From Rhizorhabdus wittichii RW1 (GTDB lineage: Bacteria; Pseudomonadota; Alphaproteobacteria; Sphingomonadales; Sphingomonadaceae), in the NCBI GenBank assembly GCA_000016765.1, contig CP000699.1, forward strand, positions 1,240,001-1,304,000: a stretch of 64,000 nucleotides of DNA, given 5' to 3'. A program made the position numbers and the translations under genes. The notes under the pieces were generated by a model. That model had not been told where the DNA came from and made no database searches. It saw only the letters and a list, made by a program, of their open reading frames with translations. Shown piece by piece: positions 25,718 to 33,890 of the stretch. Each line of letters opens with the position of its first letter. Within the stretch, counting starts at the first letter, position 1.

Positions 25718-27261
25718 GCGAACAGGCCGTGGATGTACCAGGCGGGCTGCTCCGCCTCGCGTCCGTAGAGGCCCAGCCGGAACAGCCAGAAGCGCCGGCC
25801 CTTGCCGTCCTCGACCCGGTAATAGTCGCGGCTGAGGCCGGCATTGTCGGCGCGCCGCCACCACAGCGCGCCGATCCGCTCGGGCCCCTCGGCCAGCGTC
25901 ACCTCGTGCAGCTCGCGGCGCCAGCGGAAGCGGCTCGGCGGGCCGTCGGGAACGCCCGCCATCACCTCGATCGGCTGGGGCGGATCGAACAAATGGGTCG
26001 GGCGCAGCGGCGGCTCGCCGGGTTCGGGGTCGGGCCAGCCGCCCGCCGGGCCGCCCTCGATCGCGGGAAAGACGAACGCCGCCTGCTCGGGGACATGGCT
26101 GTCGCGCGGAGCCAGCCGCCGCACCCGGTGGCGGCCCAGCCGGGTCGACAGCCGGTCGAGCAGCTGCGCCAGTTCCCCTTGCGCCAGCGCGCCGCCTTCG
26201 AGCGGGAGCTGGAGCGGGGCGAGCGGCTCGAACATCGGCACCGACAGGCGCACCAGATCGAAGCCGAAGCCGGGATCGACCGGATCGGCGAGCGCCGCCA
26301 GCCGCTCGTCGAACAGCCGCATGACGACCCTGGCGTCGCGCACCGGCAGCCCGGTCTCGATCCGCAGCGCGCGGACCAGCCCGTCGGTGCGGAAGAGCTG
26401 CGCCTCGAACCGGCGACCGCCGCGATGCGCCGCCTCCATCCGCACCGCCGCCTGGCCGACCAGCTCGCCGATCGCGGCGAGCGCGCCCTCAGTGCGGCCG
26501 ATCGGCTCGGCGAAGCGCCGTTCGAGCATCAGCGCCGGTTCGGGCCGGCGCGGGGTGATGCGGACGTCGCGCCCGCCCGCGATCCGGCGCAGCCGGTCGG
26601 GCGCCGCCTCCCCGAAGCGCGCCGCGAGCAGCCGCGACGGCCGCGCCTCCAGATCGTCGAGCCGCCGGAACCCCGCCCGGCGCAGCCCGACCGTCTCCTC
26701 CCCGTCGAGACCGAGCGCCTCGACGGGCAAGGCCCCAAGCGTCGCTCCGGCGACGGGCTCTGGACGATAGCGCGCCAGCGCATGGGCGGCGTCGGGCGTG
26801 TCGGCCAGCGCGCTCAGCACCTCCAGCCCGAGCCGGCCGAGCCGCGCCGCGAGGTCGTCGCGCAGCGCCCCCTCGCCGCCGAACAGATGCGCGCAGCCAC
26901 TGATGTCGAGCAGCAGCCCGTCGGGCGGATCGAGCGCGACCATCGGGGTATAGCGGTCGCAGCCGTCGGCGATCCGTTCGAGGAAACGGGCGTCGGCCGG
27001 GGGATCATGATCGGCGACGCCGAGATCGGGCAGGCGCGCGCGGGCGTCGGCGAGGCTGAGGCCCGGGACCATGCCCAGCGCCAGCGCTGCCCGGTCGACC
27101 GCGGCAAGGCATATCGCCCCCTTGCGCTTCTCGACCAGCGCGAAGGGCGCGTCAGGCGGACAGCCGTTCCGGCGGCGCGCCGCCCGCGCCAGCCGGTCGG
27201 CCGGCAGGAAGGGGAAGAACAGCGCCAGATAGCGGCGCCTGTTCGAAGCTGTGCTCGTCAC
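25714..27261 (-). CDS. imuB: ImuB, inactive Y-family polymerase-like mutasome subunit
   Basis: Scaffold of the translesion mutasome, 515 residues. It has a Y-family fold, but the catalytic DxD at the N-terminus is replaced (YLALFFPFLPADRLARA), as expected for ImuB, which links ImuC to the beta clamp. The thumb and little-finger regions are recognisable (GVPDGPP, LRIETGLPVRDARVVMRLFDERLAAL). The start is GTG with GGAG 8 bases upstream. It lies within the imuA 3' end, giving an unusually long 110-base overlap, though the conserved RRYLALFFPFLP segment shows that the protein really begins here. Confidence 0.93.
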   Translation of the reverse strand: MTSTASNRRRYLALFFPFLPADRLARAARRRNGCPPDAPFALVEKRKGAICLAAVDRAALALGMVPGLSLADARARLPDLGVADHDPPADARFLERIADGCDRYTPMVALDPPDGLLLDISGCAHLFGGEGALRDDLAARLGRLGLEVLSALADTPDAAHALARYRPEPVAGATLGALPVEALGLDGEETVGLRRAGFRRLDDLEARPSRLLAARFGEAAPDRLRRIAGGRDVRITPRRPEPALMLERRFAEPIGRTEGALAAIGELVGQAAVRMEAAHRGGRRFEAQLFRTDGLVRALRIETGLPVRDARVVMRLFDERLAALADPVDPGFGFDLVRLSVPMFEPLAPLQLPLEGGALAQGELAQLLDRLSTRLGRHRVRRLAPRDSHVPEQAAFVFPAIEGGPAGGWPDPEPGEPPLRPTHLFDPPQPIEVMAGVPDGPPSRFRWRRELHEVTLAEGPERIGALWWRRADNAGLSRDYYRVEDGKGRRFWLFRLGLYGREAEQPAWYIHGLFA

Positions 27262-27958
27262 GGTTCCACTCCAGCCATGCGCTCAGGCCATCCAGCCCCC
27301 CGCGATGGCGCAGCAATTCGATTCCGATCGCCGGATGGCCCGGCGCCCCCGCCTCCAGCGCCGCCGACGCGCGCGAGCGCACCCGCCAGCGGCTATAGGC
27401 GGCGCTCGGCCCCGGTTCCGCCTCGGCGCGGAGCAACAGCACCGTCACCCCCGATTTCTCCGCCGCGACCGCGAGCCGGCGGCTGGCCGTCAGGTCGAGG
27501 CCGCGCGCCGCCTTCCACGGCTCGATCAGCAGCGCGCCGACCTGCGGGCAGCGGACCGCGTCGCCCGCCGCGCGCAGCAGCGCCGGCTCGTCGGGCGCGA
27601 CGACCTCGATCAGCCGCGCCGGATCGAAGCCGAGATCGGCGAGCCCCGGCCCGTAGAGCGTCCCCGCCGCCTTCACCGCGCCCTCCTGCCGCAGCCAGAG
27701 CAAAGGCGCGGACCCGGTCTCTCCCTCCGCTCCGGCGGCGCGCATCGCCAGCATCAGCGCGGCCCCGGCCAGCGCCGCGCGGTCGTCGGCCTCGGCCGCG
27801 AACAGCTCGTGCAGGCGCCCTTTCGGCAGGCCGCCGCCGAGCTGCGCGTCGAGCTCCGCCGCGCCCAGGGCGAACAGCGCGCCTGCGGCGGGCCTCGGCC
27901 CTTCGATCGCGCCGACGCGCGCGCGAAGAGCGGCCAGGATGGACGGCGACTCACGCAT
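27152..27958 (-). CDS. imuA: ImuA, RecA/SulA-like mutasome subunit
   Basis: First gene of the SOS mutasome operon, 268 residues. It has a degenerate RecA-like core (FALGAAELDAQLGGGLPKGRLHELFA, a Walker-A-like region with no GKT) and PLLWLRQEG, matching ImuA proteins. The C-terminal 36 codons overlap imuB in another frame. The ATG abuts a LexA box directly upstream and no Shine-Dalgarno sequence is visible, so the message may be leaderless or nearly so, or a downstream start may be used. It acts with ImuB and ImuC in damage-induced mutagenesis. Confidence 0.9.
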   Translation of the reverse strand: MRESPSILAALRARVGAIEGPRPAAGALFALGAAELDAQLGGGLPKGRLHELFAAEADDRAALAGAALMLAMRAAGAEGETGSAPLLWLRQEGAVKAAGTLYGPGLADLGFDPARLIEVVAPDEPALLRAAGDAVRCPQVGALLIEPWKAARGLDLTASRRLAVAAEKSGVTVLLLRAEAEPGPSAAYSRWRVRSRASAALEAGAPGHPAIGIELLRHRGGLDGLSAWLEWNRDEHSFEQAPLSGAVLPLPAGRPAGAGGAPPERLSA

Positions 27959-27973
27959 GTTCTATTTTTGTTC
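27959..27973 (-). promoter_or_regulatory. LexA box (alphaproteobacterial SOS box) of imuABC
   Basis: GTTCTATTTTTGTTC is a perfect GTTC-N7-GTTC direct repeat, the alphaproteobacterial LexA-binding consensus. It touches the imuA start codon. On the minus strand TATAAG just upstream could be the -10, so LexA would sit over the transcription start. Confidence 0.88.
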
Positions 27974-28013
27974 TTATACTCTCCCCGCCGGGGGGCGAGT
28001 CAAGGGGAGGCGG

Positions 28014-28115
28014 TCAGCCGTTGGGAACCAGCGCGTTGAACAGCAGCAGCGAGTCGGCGACGGCCAGCGACAGCAGGACCGCCTTGGCGGCGAAGATGTT
28101 GAGGATCTGCATCAT
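28014..28115 (-). CDS. 33-residue hydrophobic small protein
   Basis: An open frame MMQILNIFAAKAVLLSLAVA... of 33 codons with AAAGAGA 3-8 bases before the first ATG and a TGA stop. Residues about 5-28 form one hydrophobic helix with a central Asp, followed by ALVPNG. It could be a single-pass membrane microprotein. It lies between imuA and merR on the same strand, 55 bases upstream of imuA. No family is recognised, and short ORFs of this size can arise by chance, so the call is tentative. Confidence 0.5.
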   Translation of the reverse strand: MMQILNIFAAKAVLLSLAVADSLLLFNALVPNG

Positions 28116-28239
28116 GTCTCTTTCCGAAGAGGGATGCGATCCCGATAGGAGGCCTTTCTTTCCCGGCGTTGTCAGCGGCGACAATCGCCTTTCAGCCCTG
28201 CAACAATAGGGTGCGAATGCCTTGCATCCGCATCCCGCG

Positions 28240-28647
28240 TCAACCGTCGAAGGCGGTCAGGATCGGGCACGGCCCCTCCTGCGTCGAGGCGCAGGCGCCC
28301 GCCATGCGGCGCAGCGCCTCGCGCGCCTGTTGCAGCTTCGCGATCTCGGCGTCGATCGCCTCGATCCGCGCCGTGGCCAGTTCGCGGGCGCGCTGCCGGT
28401 CCTGCCCCGCGTCGAGCGCGAGTAGCTCGGCGATCTCGCCTAGGGTGAAGCCCGCCGCCTGGGCCGAACGGATGAAGCGCAGCCGGCGGACGTCCTCCGC
28501 GCCATAGCGGCGGATGCCGCCCGCCATGCCCGACCCGTGCGGTCGCCGCGGCTCCGCCAGCAGGCCGCGCCGCTGATAATAGCGGATCGTCTCGACCCCG
28601 ACGCCGCCGGCACCGGCCAGTCCCGAAATCGTCAGTCCCGCAGCCAT
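28240..28647 (-). CDS. MerR-family regulator
   Basis: A 135-residue MerR protein. The winged helix-turn-helix is LTISGLAGAGGVGVETIRYYQRRGLLAEP followed by GGIRRYGAEDVRRLRFIRSAQAAGFTLGEIAELL, and a dimerisation helix spans about 85-117. Cys119 and Cys127 in ACASTQEGPCPI match the two C-terminal metal ligands of mercury-type MerR, but the third (near residue 82) is missing. AAGGGG spaced 8 bases supports the start at 28647. It is divergent from a glutaredoxin-MauE gene and shares a 20-bp-spacer promoter with it. The effector may be a metal or thiol stress. Confidence 0.88.
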   Translation of the reverse strand: MAAGLTISGLAGAGGVGVETIRYYQRRGLLAEPRRPHGSGMAGGIRRYGAEDVRRLRFIRSAQAAGFTLGEIAELLALDAGQDRQRARELATARIEAIDAEIAKLQQAREALRRMAGACASTQEGPCPILTAFDG

Positions 28648-28659
28648 CGGCATAACCCC

Positions 28660-28691
28660 TTGCAACCGTACCATGGTACAGCCCCTAGATA
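28660..28691 (+). promoter_or_regulatory. MerR-type promoter/operator with 20-bp spacer
   Basis: TTGCAA (28660-28665) and TAGATA (28686-28691) are separated by 20 bases, longer than the optimal 17 and diagnostic of promoters untwisted by MerR activators. The spacer contains the palindrome GTACCATGGTAC (28668-28679) and overlaps the 5' region of merR itself. Confidence 0.82.
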
Positions 28692-28727
28692 GGTCGCATC
28701 GCTGTTGGTTCAACCGAAGGAATGCCC

Positions 28728-29471
28728 ATGGATACCGCCGCTCGGCCCACCGCCATCCTCTATCGCATGGTGATGCCGGACCATGTCTGCCCCTATGGGC
28801 TGAAGGCGCTGCACCTGCTACGCAGCCGGGGCTATGCGGTCGACGACCGCTGGCTGCGGACGCGCGAGGAGACCGACGCGTTCAAGGCCGAGCATGACGT
28901 CAAGACGACGCCGCAGGTCTTCATCGACGGCCGGCGGATCGGCGGCCATGACGACCTGCGCCGCCATCTCGGCCTGAAGGTCGCCGAGCCCGGCGCGACC
29001 AGCTATCGCCCGGTCGCCGTGCTGTTCGCGATGACCGCGCTGATGGCGCTGGCGGCGAGCATGGCGGCGTTCGGATCGCCCTTCACCATGCAGGCGGGGC
29101 AATGGTTCATCGCCTTCAGCATGTGCGCGCTCGCGCTGCTCAAGCTCCAGGACGTCGATCGCTTCGCGACGATGTTCCTCAACTACGACCTGCTGGCGCG
29201 CCGCTGGGTGCCCTATGGCACCATCTATCCCTATGCGGAGGGCCTGGCCGGCGTGCTGATGGCGGCGGGCGTGCTGACCTGGCTGTCGGCGCCGATCGCG
29301 CTGTTCATCGGCGGCATCGGCGCGGTGTCGGTGTTCAAGGCGGTCTATGTCGACAAGCGGTCGATCAAATGCGCCTGCGTCGGCGGATCGTCGAACGTGC
29401 CGCTCGGCTTCGTGTCGATGCTCGAGAACGTCATGATGGTGGCGATGGCGGCGTGGATGCTCGCGATGTGA
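28728..29471 (+). CDS. Glutaredoxin-MauE fusion membrane protein
   Basis: A 247-residue fusion. Residues about 8-85 are a glutaredoxin fold with a monothiol site CPYG (Cys21) and the cis-proline loop TTPQVFIDG. Residues about 95-247 form four or so helices of the MauE/DoxX type with a second thiol pair KCACVGG (Cys215, Cys217) and SSNVPLGF. MauE-like proteins route thiol redox equivalents across the membrane. AAGGA spaced 6 bases supports this start over an ATG two codons earlier. It is divergent from merR, so probably metal- or thiol-stress inducible. The 3' end overlaps the convergent exporter gene by 41 bases. Confidence 0.87.
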   Translation: MDTAARPTAILYRMVMPDHVCPYGLKALHLLRSRGYAVDDRWLRTREETDAFKAEHDVKTTPQVFIDGRRIGGHDDLRRHLGLKVAEPGATSYRPVAVLFAMTALMALAASMAAFGSPFTMQAGQWFIAFSMCALALLKLQDVDRFATMFLNYDLLARRWVPYGTIYPYAEGLAGVLMAAGVLTWLSAPIALFIGGIGAVSVFKAVYVDKRSIKCACVGGSSNVPLGFVSMLENVMMVAMAAWMLAM

Positions 29472-30363
29472 CGATCAGGCGGGCAGCGCGCGGCCACAGC
29501 ATGTTGAGCGCGAGCCCGCCGATCACCAGCGCGGCGGCGGCGATCTTCCAGGCGGGCAGCGCCTCGCCGAGGACGAGGGCGGAGGTCGCCATGCCGACGA
29601 CCGGCACCAGCATCGCCGTCGGCGTGATCGCCGCCGCCGGATGGCGCGCGAGCAGCCAGCCCCAGGCGGCATAGCCGAACATGGTGTTGCCGACCGACTG
29701 CCACAGCACCGCCGCCCAGGCGGTCGGCCCGGCATGGGTGATCGCGCCGGCGATCGCCGGCCAGCCCTCCGCCAGCAGCGCGAGGAGGAACAGCGGCGGC
29801 ACCGCGAACAGGCTGGCCCAGACGACGAAGCCGAGCATGTCGGTCGCCCCGCTCGCCTTGGCGACATGGTTGCCGATGCCCCAGCACAAGGCCGCGACCA
29901 GCGTCAGGGCGAGGCCGAACAGCGTCGCGCTGGCGTCGCCATGTTCGATGATGAGCACGATCCCCAGCACCGACAGCGACAGCGCCACGATCTGGAACGG
30001 CCGCAACGCCTCGCCCGAGAACAGCATCGCCAGGACGATGGTGAAGAAGACATGGCTCTGCACCACCAGCGACGCCAGCCCCGGCGAGATGAAGCCGTCC
30101 ATCGCGATGTAGAGCAGCCCGAACTGCCCGACGCCGATCAGCACGCCATAGGCGGCCAGCGACCGCCACGACACCGCCGGGCGGCGGATGAAGAAGGCGG
30201 CCGGCACCAGCGCGAAGAAGAAGCGCAGCGCGGCGAACAGCAGCGGCGGCAGTTCGTCGAGCGCGACCCGGATGACGGTGAAATTGGTCCCCCAGACGAG
30301 CACGACGCCCAGCGCCAGCAGCAGGTGGGACAAGGGGACGCGATGATGGCCGGCATCGTTCAT
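29431..30363 (-). CDS. EamA/DMT-family exporter
   Basis: A 310-residue drug/metabolite transporter with ten predicted helices in two EamA repeats (LGVVLVWGTNFTVIRVALDELPPLLFAALRFFFAL and WQSVGNTMFGYAAWGWLLARHPAAAITPTAMLVPVVGMATSALVLGE). The WGTNF and TP-x-ML-PVVGM features are close to EamA (YdeD)-type amino-acid/cysteine exporters, but the substrate is not determined. The start MNDAGHHRVP precedes the first helix. The 3' end overlaps the glutaredoxin-MauE gene on the other strand. Confidence 0.9.
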   Translation of the reverse strand: MNDAGHHRVPLSHLLLALGVVLVWGTNFTVIRVALDELPPLLFAALRFFFALVPAAFFIRRPAVSWRSLAAYGVLIGVGQFGLLYIAMDGFISPGLASLVVQSHVFFTIVLAMLFSGEALRPFQIVALSLSVLGIVLIIEHGDASATLFGLALTLVAALCWGIGNHVAKASGATDMLGFVVWASLFAVPPLFLLALLAEGWPAIAGAITHAGPTAWAAVLWQSVGNTMFGYAAWGWLLARHPAAAITPTAMLVPVVGMATSALVLGEALPAWKIAAAALVIGGLALNMLWPRAARLIVTSRASTPPSPPS

Positions 30364-30505
30364 GGCGCGAGGCCTATCGACAGGATCGCCGTCTGACCAT
30401 CCGGACAATCGGCTTTTATTGTCACCCTCTCGACGTCGAACGCCCAGGAGCCCATTAAGGGGAGACAGGGCGAAATGGGTTCCAAACCGGGGGTTTCTTC
30501 ACAAC

Positions 30506-31753
30506 ATGTACGGCTTCTTCGCCTTGCTCGTGCACGGCCTCATCTATTCCGTCGTCATGGGCGCCGTTTTTCGGACGAGGCACAGCACCGGGCTCGGCGT
30601 CTTCTTCTGCCTGCTCGGCACGATGCACTTCCTCGAGACCTATCTGGCGGCGACCTTCTTCATCGAACTGCCCTTCGGCCTGATCTCCCCCGGCTCGACC
30701 GTGATGTTCACGGGCAAGCTCGCCTTCTTCCTGCTGCTCTACATCAAGGAGGATGCCGAGGTGATGCGGCAGCCGATCTACGGCCTGCTCGCCGGCAACG
30801 TCCTGATGATCGCGCTGGGCCTGATCCTGCGCCTCTACGGCCAGACCGCGAACCTGCCGGGCTATAATCCCGATTTCAACTTCGTCGACCAGATGGGCCT
30901 GCTCATGGTCGTCGGCTCGCTATTGCTGTTCATCGACCTGATCGCCCTCGTCATCATCTATGAGCGGCTCGGCCGGTCGATCGCGAGAACGGTTCCGATC
31001 CGGATGTTCATCAGCCTGGCGCTGGTCCTGAGCTTCGACCAGTTCTTCTTCTACCTCGGGCTCCATTTCCTCGCGGGGGTGCCGCCCTCTGCCTTCTACG
31101 GGGGATGGATCGCCAAGACCGCCGCGGCCGCCTTCTTCAGCCTGGTGATGACCGTCTATCTGCGCTTCTTCGAACGGCAGCCGCTACCCGCGCGGGCGCG
31201 CAGCGCGGTCGACGTGTTCGATCGGCTGACCTACCGGCATCGCTACGAAAGGCTGGTGGAGCGGGTCGGCCGGGATGCGCTGACCGGGCTTCTCGATCGC
31301 GGGCAGCTCGATGCGAAGGGAACCGCGATGCTGCAGGCGGCCTCCCGTTCGAACGCGTCGCTCAGCCTGATGATGATCGACATCGACCATTTCAAGTCGG
31401 TCAACGACAGCCACGGCCATGTCGTCGGCGACGGCGTGATCCGCACGATCGCCGAGACGATCGCCGCCGCGAAGGGCGAGGGCGCCGAGCTGTTCCGCTA
31501 TGGCGGCGAGGAATTCGCCCTGCTGTGTCCGCTGACGCTCCCGGACGCCGTGGCGTCGGCCGAGCGGATCCGGGTGGCGGTGGCCGACAGCCGCCATCCG
31601 GAACTGGAGCGGGCGATGACGGTGAGCATCGGCATCGCCGCCTTCCCGGCACATGCCAGGAGCTTCTGGCAACTGATCGAGAAGGCCGACGCCGCCCTCT
31701 ATCAGGCGAAGGCGGCCGGCCGGAACAGGATCAGTCCCGCGCTTCCTTCCTGA
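30506..31753 (+). CDS. Membrane-bound diguanylate cyclase (GGDEF)
   Basis: A 415-residue protein with six or seven N-terminal helices (about 1-230) and a C-terminal GGDEF domain (about 255-410). The active site reads RYGGEEFALL, an active-type GGEEF, preceded by MIDIDHFKSVNDSHGHVVGD. The residues just upstream (GEGAELF) lack the RxxD inhibitory site, so product feedback is probably absent. It makes c-di-GMP, controlling motility and adhesion. The start is the first in-frame ATG before the helices; no strong ribosome-binding site is seen. Its 3' end overlaps ada by 23 bases. Confidence 0.9.
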   Translation: MYGFFALLVHGLIYSVVMGAVFRTRHSTGLGVFFCLLGTMHFLETYLAATFFIELPFGLISPGSTVMFTGKLAFFLLLYIKEDAEVMRQPIYGLLAGNVLMIALGLILRLYGQTANLPGYNPDFNFVDQMGLLMVVGSLLLFIDLIALVIIYERLGRSIARTVPIRMFISLALVLSFDQFFFYLGLHFLAGVPPSAFYGGWIAKTAAAAFFSLVMTVYLRFFERQPLPARARSAVDVFDRLTYRHRYERLVERVGRDALTGLLDRGQLDAKGTAMLQAASRSNASLSLMMIDIDHFKSVNDSHGHVVGDGVIRTIAETIAAAKGEGAELFRYGGEEFALLCPLTLPDAVASAERIRVAVADSRHPELERAMTVSIGIAAFPAHARSFWQLIEKADAALYQAKAAGRNRISPALPS

Positions 31754-32786
31754 GCAGGGCGCGCTTGCGTTCGACGCCCCAGCGATAGCCGCGATCCGAG
31801 CCGTCGCTGTGGACGACGCGGTGGCAGGGGATGGCGACCGCGATCTTGTTGGCGGCGCAGGCGGCAGCGACGGCGCGCGCCGCGCGCGGCTCCCCGATGG
31901 CGCGGGCGACGCCGGCATAGCTCAGCGTCTCGCCGGCCGGGATCGCCTGCAACGCCTGCCAGACGCGGCGCTGGAAGGCGGTGCCGCGGATGTCGAGCGG
32001 CAACGACAGTCCGCGCTCGGGCTCCTCGACCAGCGCCACCACGGCGGCGATCGTCGACTGGAAATCCTCGTCGGCCTCGATCGCCCGCGCATTGGGGAAG
32101 CGGCGGCCGAGATCGGCGACCAGCTCGGCATCGTCGTCGCCCAGCATGATCGAGCAGACGCCCCGCTCGCTCGCCGCCGCGAGCACCCGGCCGAGCGAGC
32201 TGTCGCCGATCCCGTAGCGGATGCCGGCCGCCGCCCCGCCCTTGCGATAGGCGCCGGGCAGCATGCCGAGCGCGCCGTCGGCCGCCGCGTAGAAGCGTCC
32301 GCTCGATCCGAAGCCAGCGTCGTAGAGCGCCTCGGTGACCTGCGCGCCCTTGCCCAGCGCCTCGCGCACCTTCCGCGCGCGATGGGCGTCGGCATAGCCC
32401 TTGGGCGTCAGGCCGGTGATCGCCTTGAACAGGCGATGGAAATGATGCGGGCTGAGCCGCGCGCCGTCGGCCAGTTCGCCCAGCGACAGCGGCTCCTCGG
32501 CCGCCTCGATCCGCCGGCAGGCCGCCGCGACGATCGCCGCCTGGCGCTCGGCGAGCGGCGGTTCGGTCGGGCGGCAGCGCTTGCACGGCCGGAACCCCGC
32601 CGCCTCCGCCGCCGCCGGATCGGCATGGAAGGCGACGTTGCGCGGATTGGGGGTGCGCGCCGGGCAGCTCGGCCGGCAATAGACGCCGGTCGTCGCCACC
32701 GAATAGACGAAGCTGCCGTCTGCCCCGGCATCGCGGGTGACCAGCTTCATCCAGCGCGGATCGTTGACGGTGGTGTCCATCAGCAT
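31731..32786 (-). CDS. ada: Ada, DNA-alkylation repair methyltransferase and activator
   Basis: A 351-residue Ada with all three modules. The N-terminal phosphotriester domain has zinc cysteines Cys37, Cys41, Cys68 and Cys71 (VYCRPSCPAR, PCKRCRP). An AraC-type helix-turn-helix (about 90-140, SLGELADGARLSPHHFHRLFKAITGLTPKGY) follows. The C-terminal O6-methylguanine methyltransferase has AVAIPCHRVVHSDGS. Methylation of the first domain turns the protein into an activator of its own gene. A TCCCAC-N8-GTGGGA inverted repeat lies 12 bases upstream of the start. Confidence 0.96.
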   Translation of the reverse strand: MLMDTTVNDPRWMKLVTRDAGADGSFVYSVATTGVYCRPSCPARTPNPRNVAFHADPAAAEAAGFRPCKRCRPTEPPLAERQAAIVAAACRRIEAAEEPLSLGELADGARLSPHHFHRLFKAITGLTPKGYADAHRARKVREALGKGAQVTEALYDAGFGSSGRFYAAADGALGMLPGAYRKGGAAAGIRYGIGDSSLGRVLAAASERGVCSIMLGDDDAELVADLGRRFPNARAIEADEDFQSTIAAVVALVEEPERGLSLPLDIRGTAFQRRVWQALQAIPAGETLSYAGVARAIGEPRAARAVAAACAANKIAVAIPCHRVVHSDGSDRGYRWGVERKRALLRKEARD

Positions 32787-32797
32787 CTCATGACCTT

Positions 32798-32817
32798 TCC
32801 CACATCATATGGTGGGA
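32798..32817. promoter_or_regulatory. Inverted repeat immediately upstream of ada
   Basis: TCCCAC and GTGGGA flank an 8-base AT-rich centre, 12 bases before the ada start codon. It could be an operator or a leader hairpin covering the ribosome-binding site. It does not match the classical E. coli Ada box. Confidence 0.45.
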
Positions 32818-32875
32818 TAATCATGGCGATGCCAGCGCGACGGCGCTTCCCGCCCCTTGCTTTCGTATCGGCTAT

Positions 32876-33151
32876 TCAGGCCGCCGCGCGCCGTTCGGCC
32901 TCATTCTCGGCAGCGGCGCGTTCGCAGTCCGGGCAGGGCCCGGCATGCGGATAGGCGGCGTCGGCCTCGTGCCAATGGCCGACCTGCGCCTCGAAGATGT
33001 CGATGCCCTCGCCATAGCCGAGGCCGCGCAGCACGTCGTTGGTCAGCAGGTCGATCGCGCGATGGGCGGCATGGCCGCGCATCGTCGCGACGATCTCGCG
33101 GGCGCGATCGGCGAACTCCTGGGCGGTCATCAGGGGCGCGGGCTTGGTCAT
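32876..33151 (-). CDS. Small conserved-looking hypothetical protein with CPDCE motif
   Basis: A 91-residue soluble protein. The first half is helical (TAQEFADRAREIVATMRGHAAHRAIDLLTNDVLRGLGYGEG), and the second carries GHWHEADAAYPHAGPCPDCERAAAENEAERRAAA. Histidines plus the Cys pair could bind a metal, but this is only suggested by composition. Family not recognised. It lies 89 bases upstream of ada on the same strand. Confidence 0.7.
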   Translation of the reverse strand: MTKPAPLMTAQEFADRAREIVATMRGHAAHRAIDLLTNDVLRGLGYGEGIDIFEAQVGHWHEADAAYPHAGPCPDCERAAAENEAERRAAA

Positions 33152-33183
33152 GGCCGCGCCCCTAGCCCCGAAAACCGGCTATT

Positions 33184-33705
33184 TCAAGGCCGCGCGGCGG
33201 GCTCCGCGGTCGGTTGGGCCGCCGGTTGGGCGGCCGGGTTCTCGCCCGGCGGCGTCCCCGCATCGTCGCGGCAGAAGCCCTCGCCCTGCTGGATCATCAG
33301 GCAGTTGCTCTTGCCCGCCAGCCATTTGAGGCCGGTCTGGTCGCCGGTCGCGGCGCGGACGCTTTCGGGGCGGCCGTTGCGCGTGAAGCGGATCATGTCG
33401 CCGTCGGCGACGCCCTCATAGCTCTTGGTGCCGTCGAGCAGGGTCACGCTCAGCATGTAATGGCCGCGGTCGCCGGTCGGCTGGATGTCGAGGACCAGCC
33501 CCTCGACCCCGATCCACTTGCCGATCCAGCCATCGGTCGGCAGGCCGGAACTCGCCGCGTTGTCGGCGGCATCGATATCGTCGACCGCGTCGGCGGCGGC
33601 ATTGTCGGCGACCATGGCGTTTTCGATGGGCTTGGCGTCCTCGCCGCGCGCACATGCCACCATCAGCAGCATCGCGGCCATGCCGGCACCGGTGCGGATC
33701 TTCAT
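33184..33705 (-). CDS. Hypothetical lipoprotein
   Basis: A 173-residue predicted lipoprotein: MKIRTGAGMAAMLLMVAC gives a lipobox ending at the Cys. An acidic Ala/Asp-rich linker (about 25-60) leads to a globular region (WIGKWIGVEGLVLDIQP...YMLSVTLLDGTKSYEGVADGDMIRFTRNG...KWLAGKSNCLMIQQGEGFCRD), then a Pro/Ala/Gln tail. Two late cysteines may form a disulfide. GGAGGAG precedes the start. The fold and function are not recognised. Confidence 0.8.
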   Translation of the reverse strand: MKIRTGAGMAAMLLMVACARGEDAKPIENAMVADNAAADAVDDIDAADNAASSGLPTDGWIGKWIGVEGLVLDIQPTGDRGHYMLSVTLLDGTKSYEGVADGDMIRFTRNGRPESVRAATGDQTGLKWLAGKSNCLMIQQGEGFCRDDAGTPPGENPAAQPAAQPTAEPAARP

Positions 33706-33890
33706 CGAACGTCTCCTCCTCGCCACGGAAATGCCCGTCGCATCAAGGATATCCGGCCGGTCGGGTCAACCCGAAAAGCTCCCCCGCCCCTGTCGCTGCG
33801 ATCATGGAGGCGGCGCATGCGGCATTGCGGTATCGGCCCATCGCTCCTAGAGAGCGGCCAACAGCCGACTCGCCAGCATGGGAAATGGAT

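Noticed and set aside
22127-25864. Longer dnaE2 start at 25864
   Set aside because: The extra 49 codons lie in imuB and are Arg/Pro-rich shadow sequence; the ATG at 25717 overlaps the imuB stop and begins the conserved PHP domain.
30475-30867. Plus-strand ORF starting at 30475 with a good ribosome-binding site
   Set aside because: It is out of frame with the membrane/GGDEF protein and has a shadow-like composition; it might at most act as a leader ORF.
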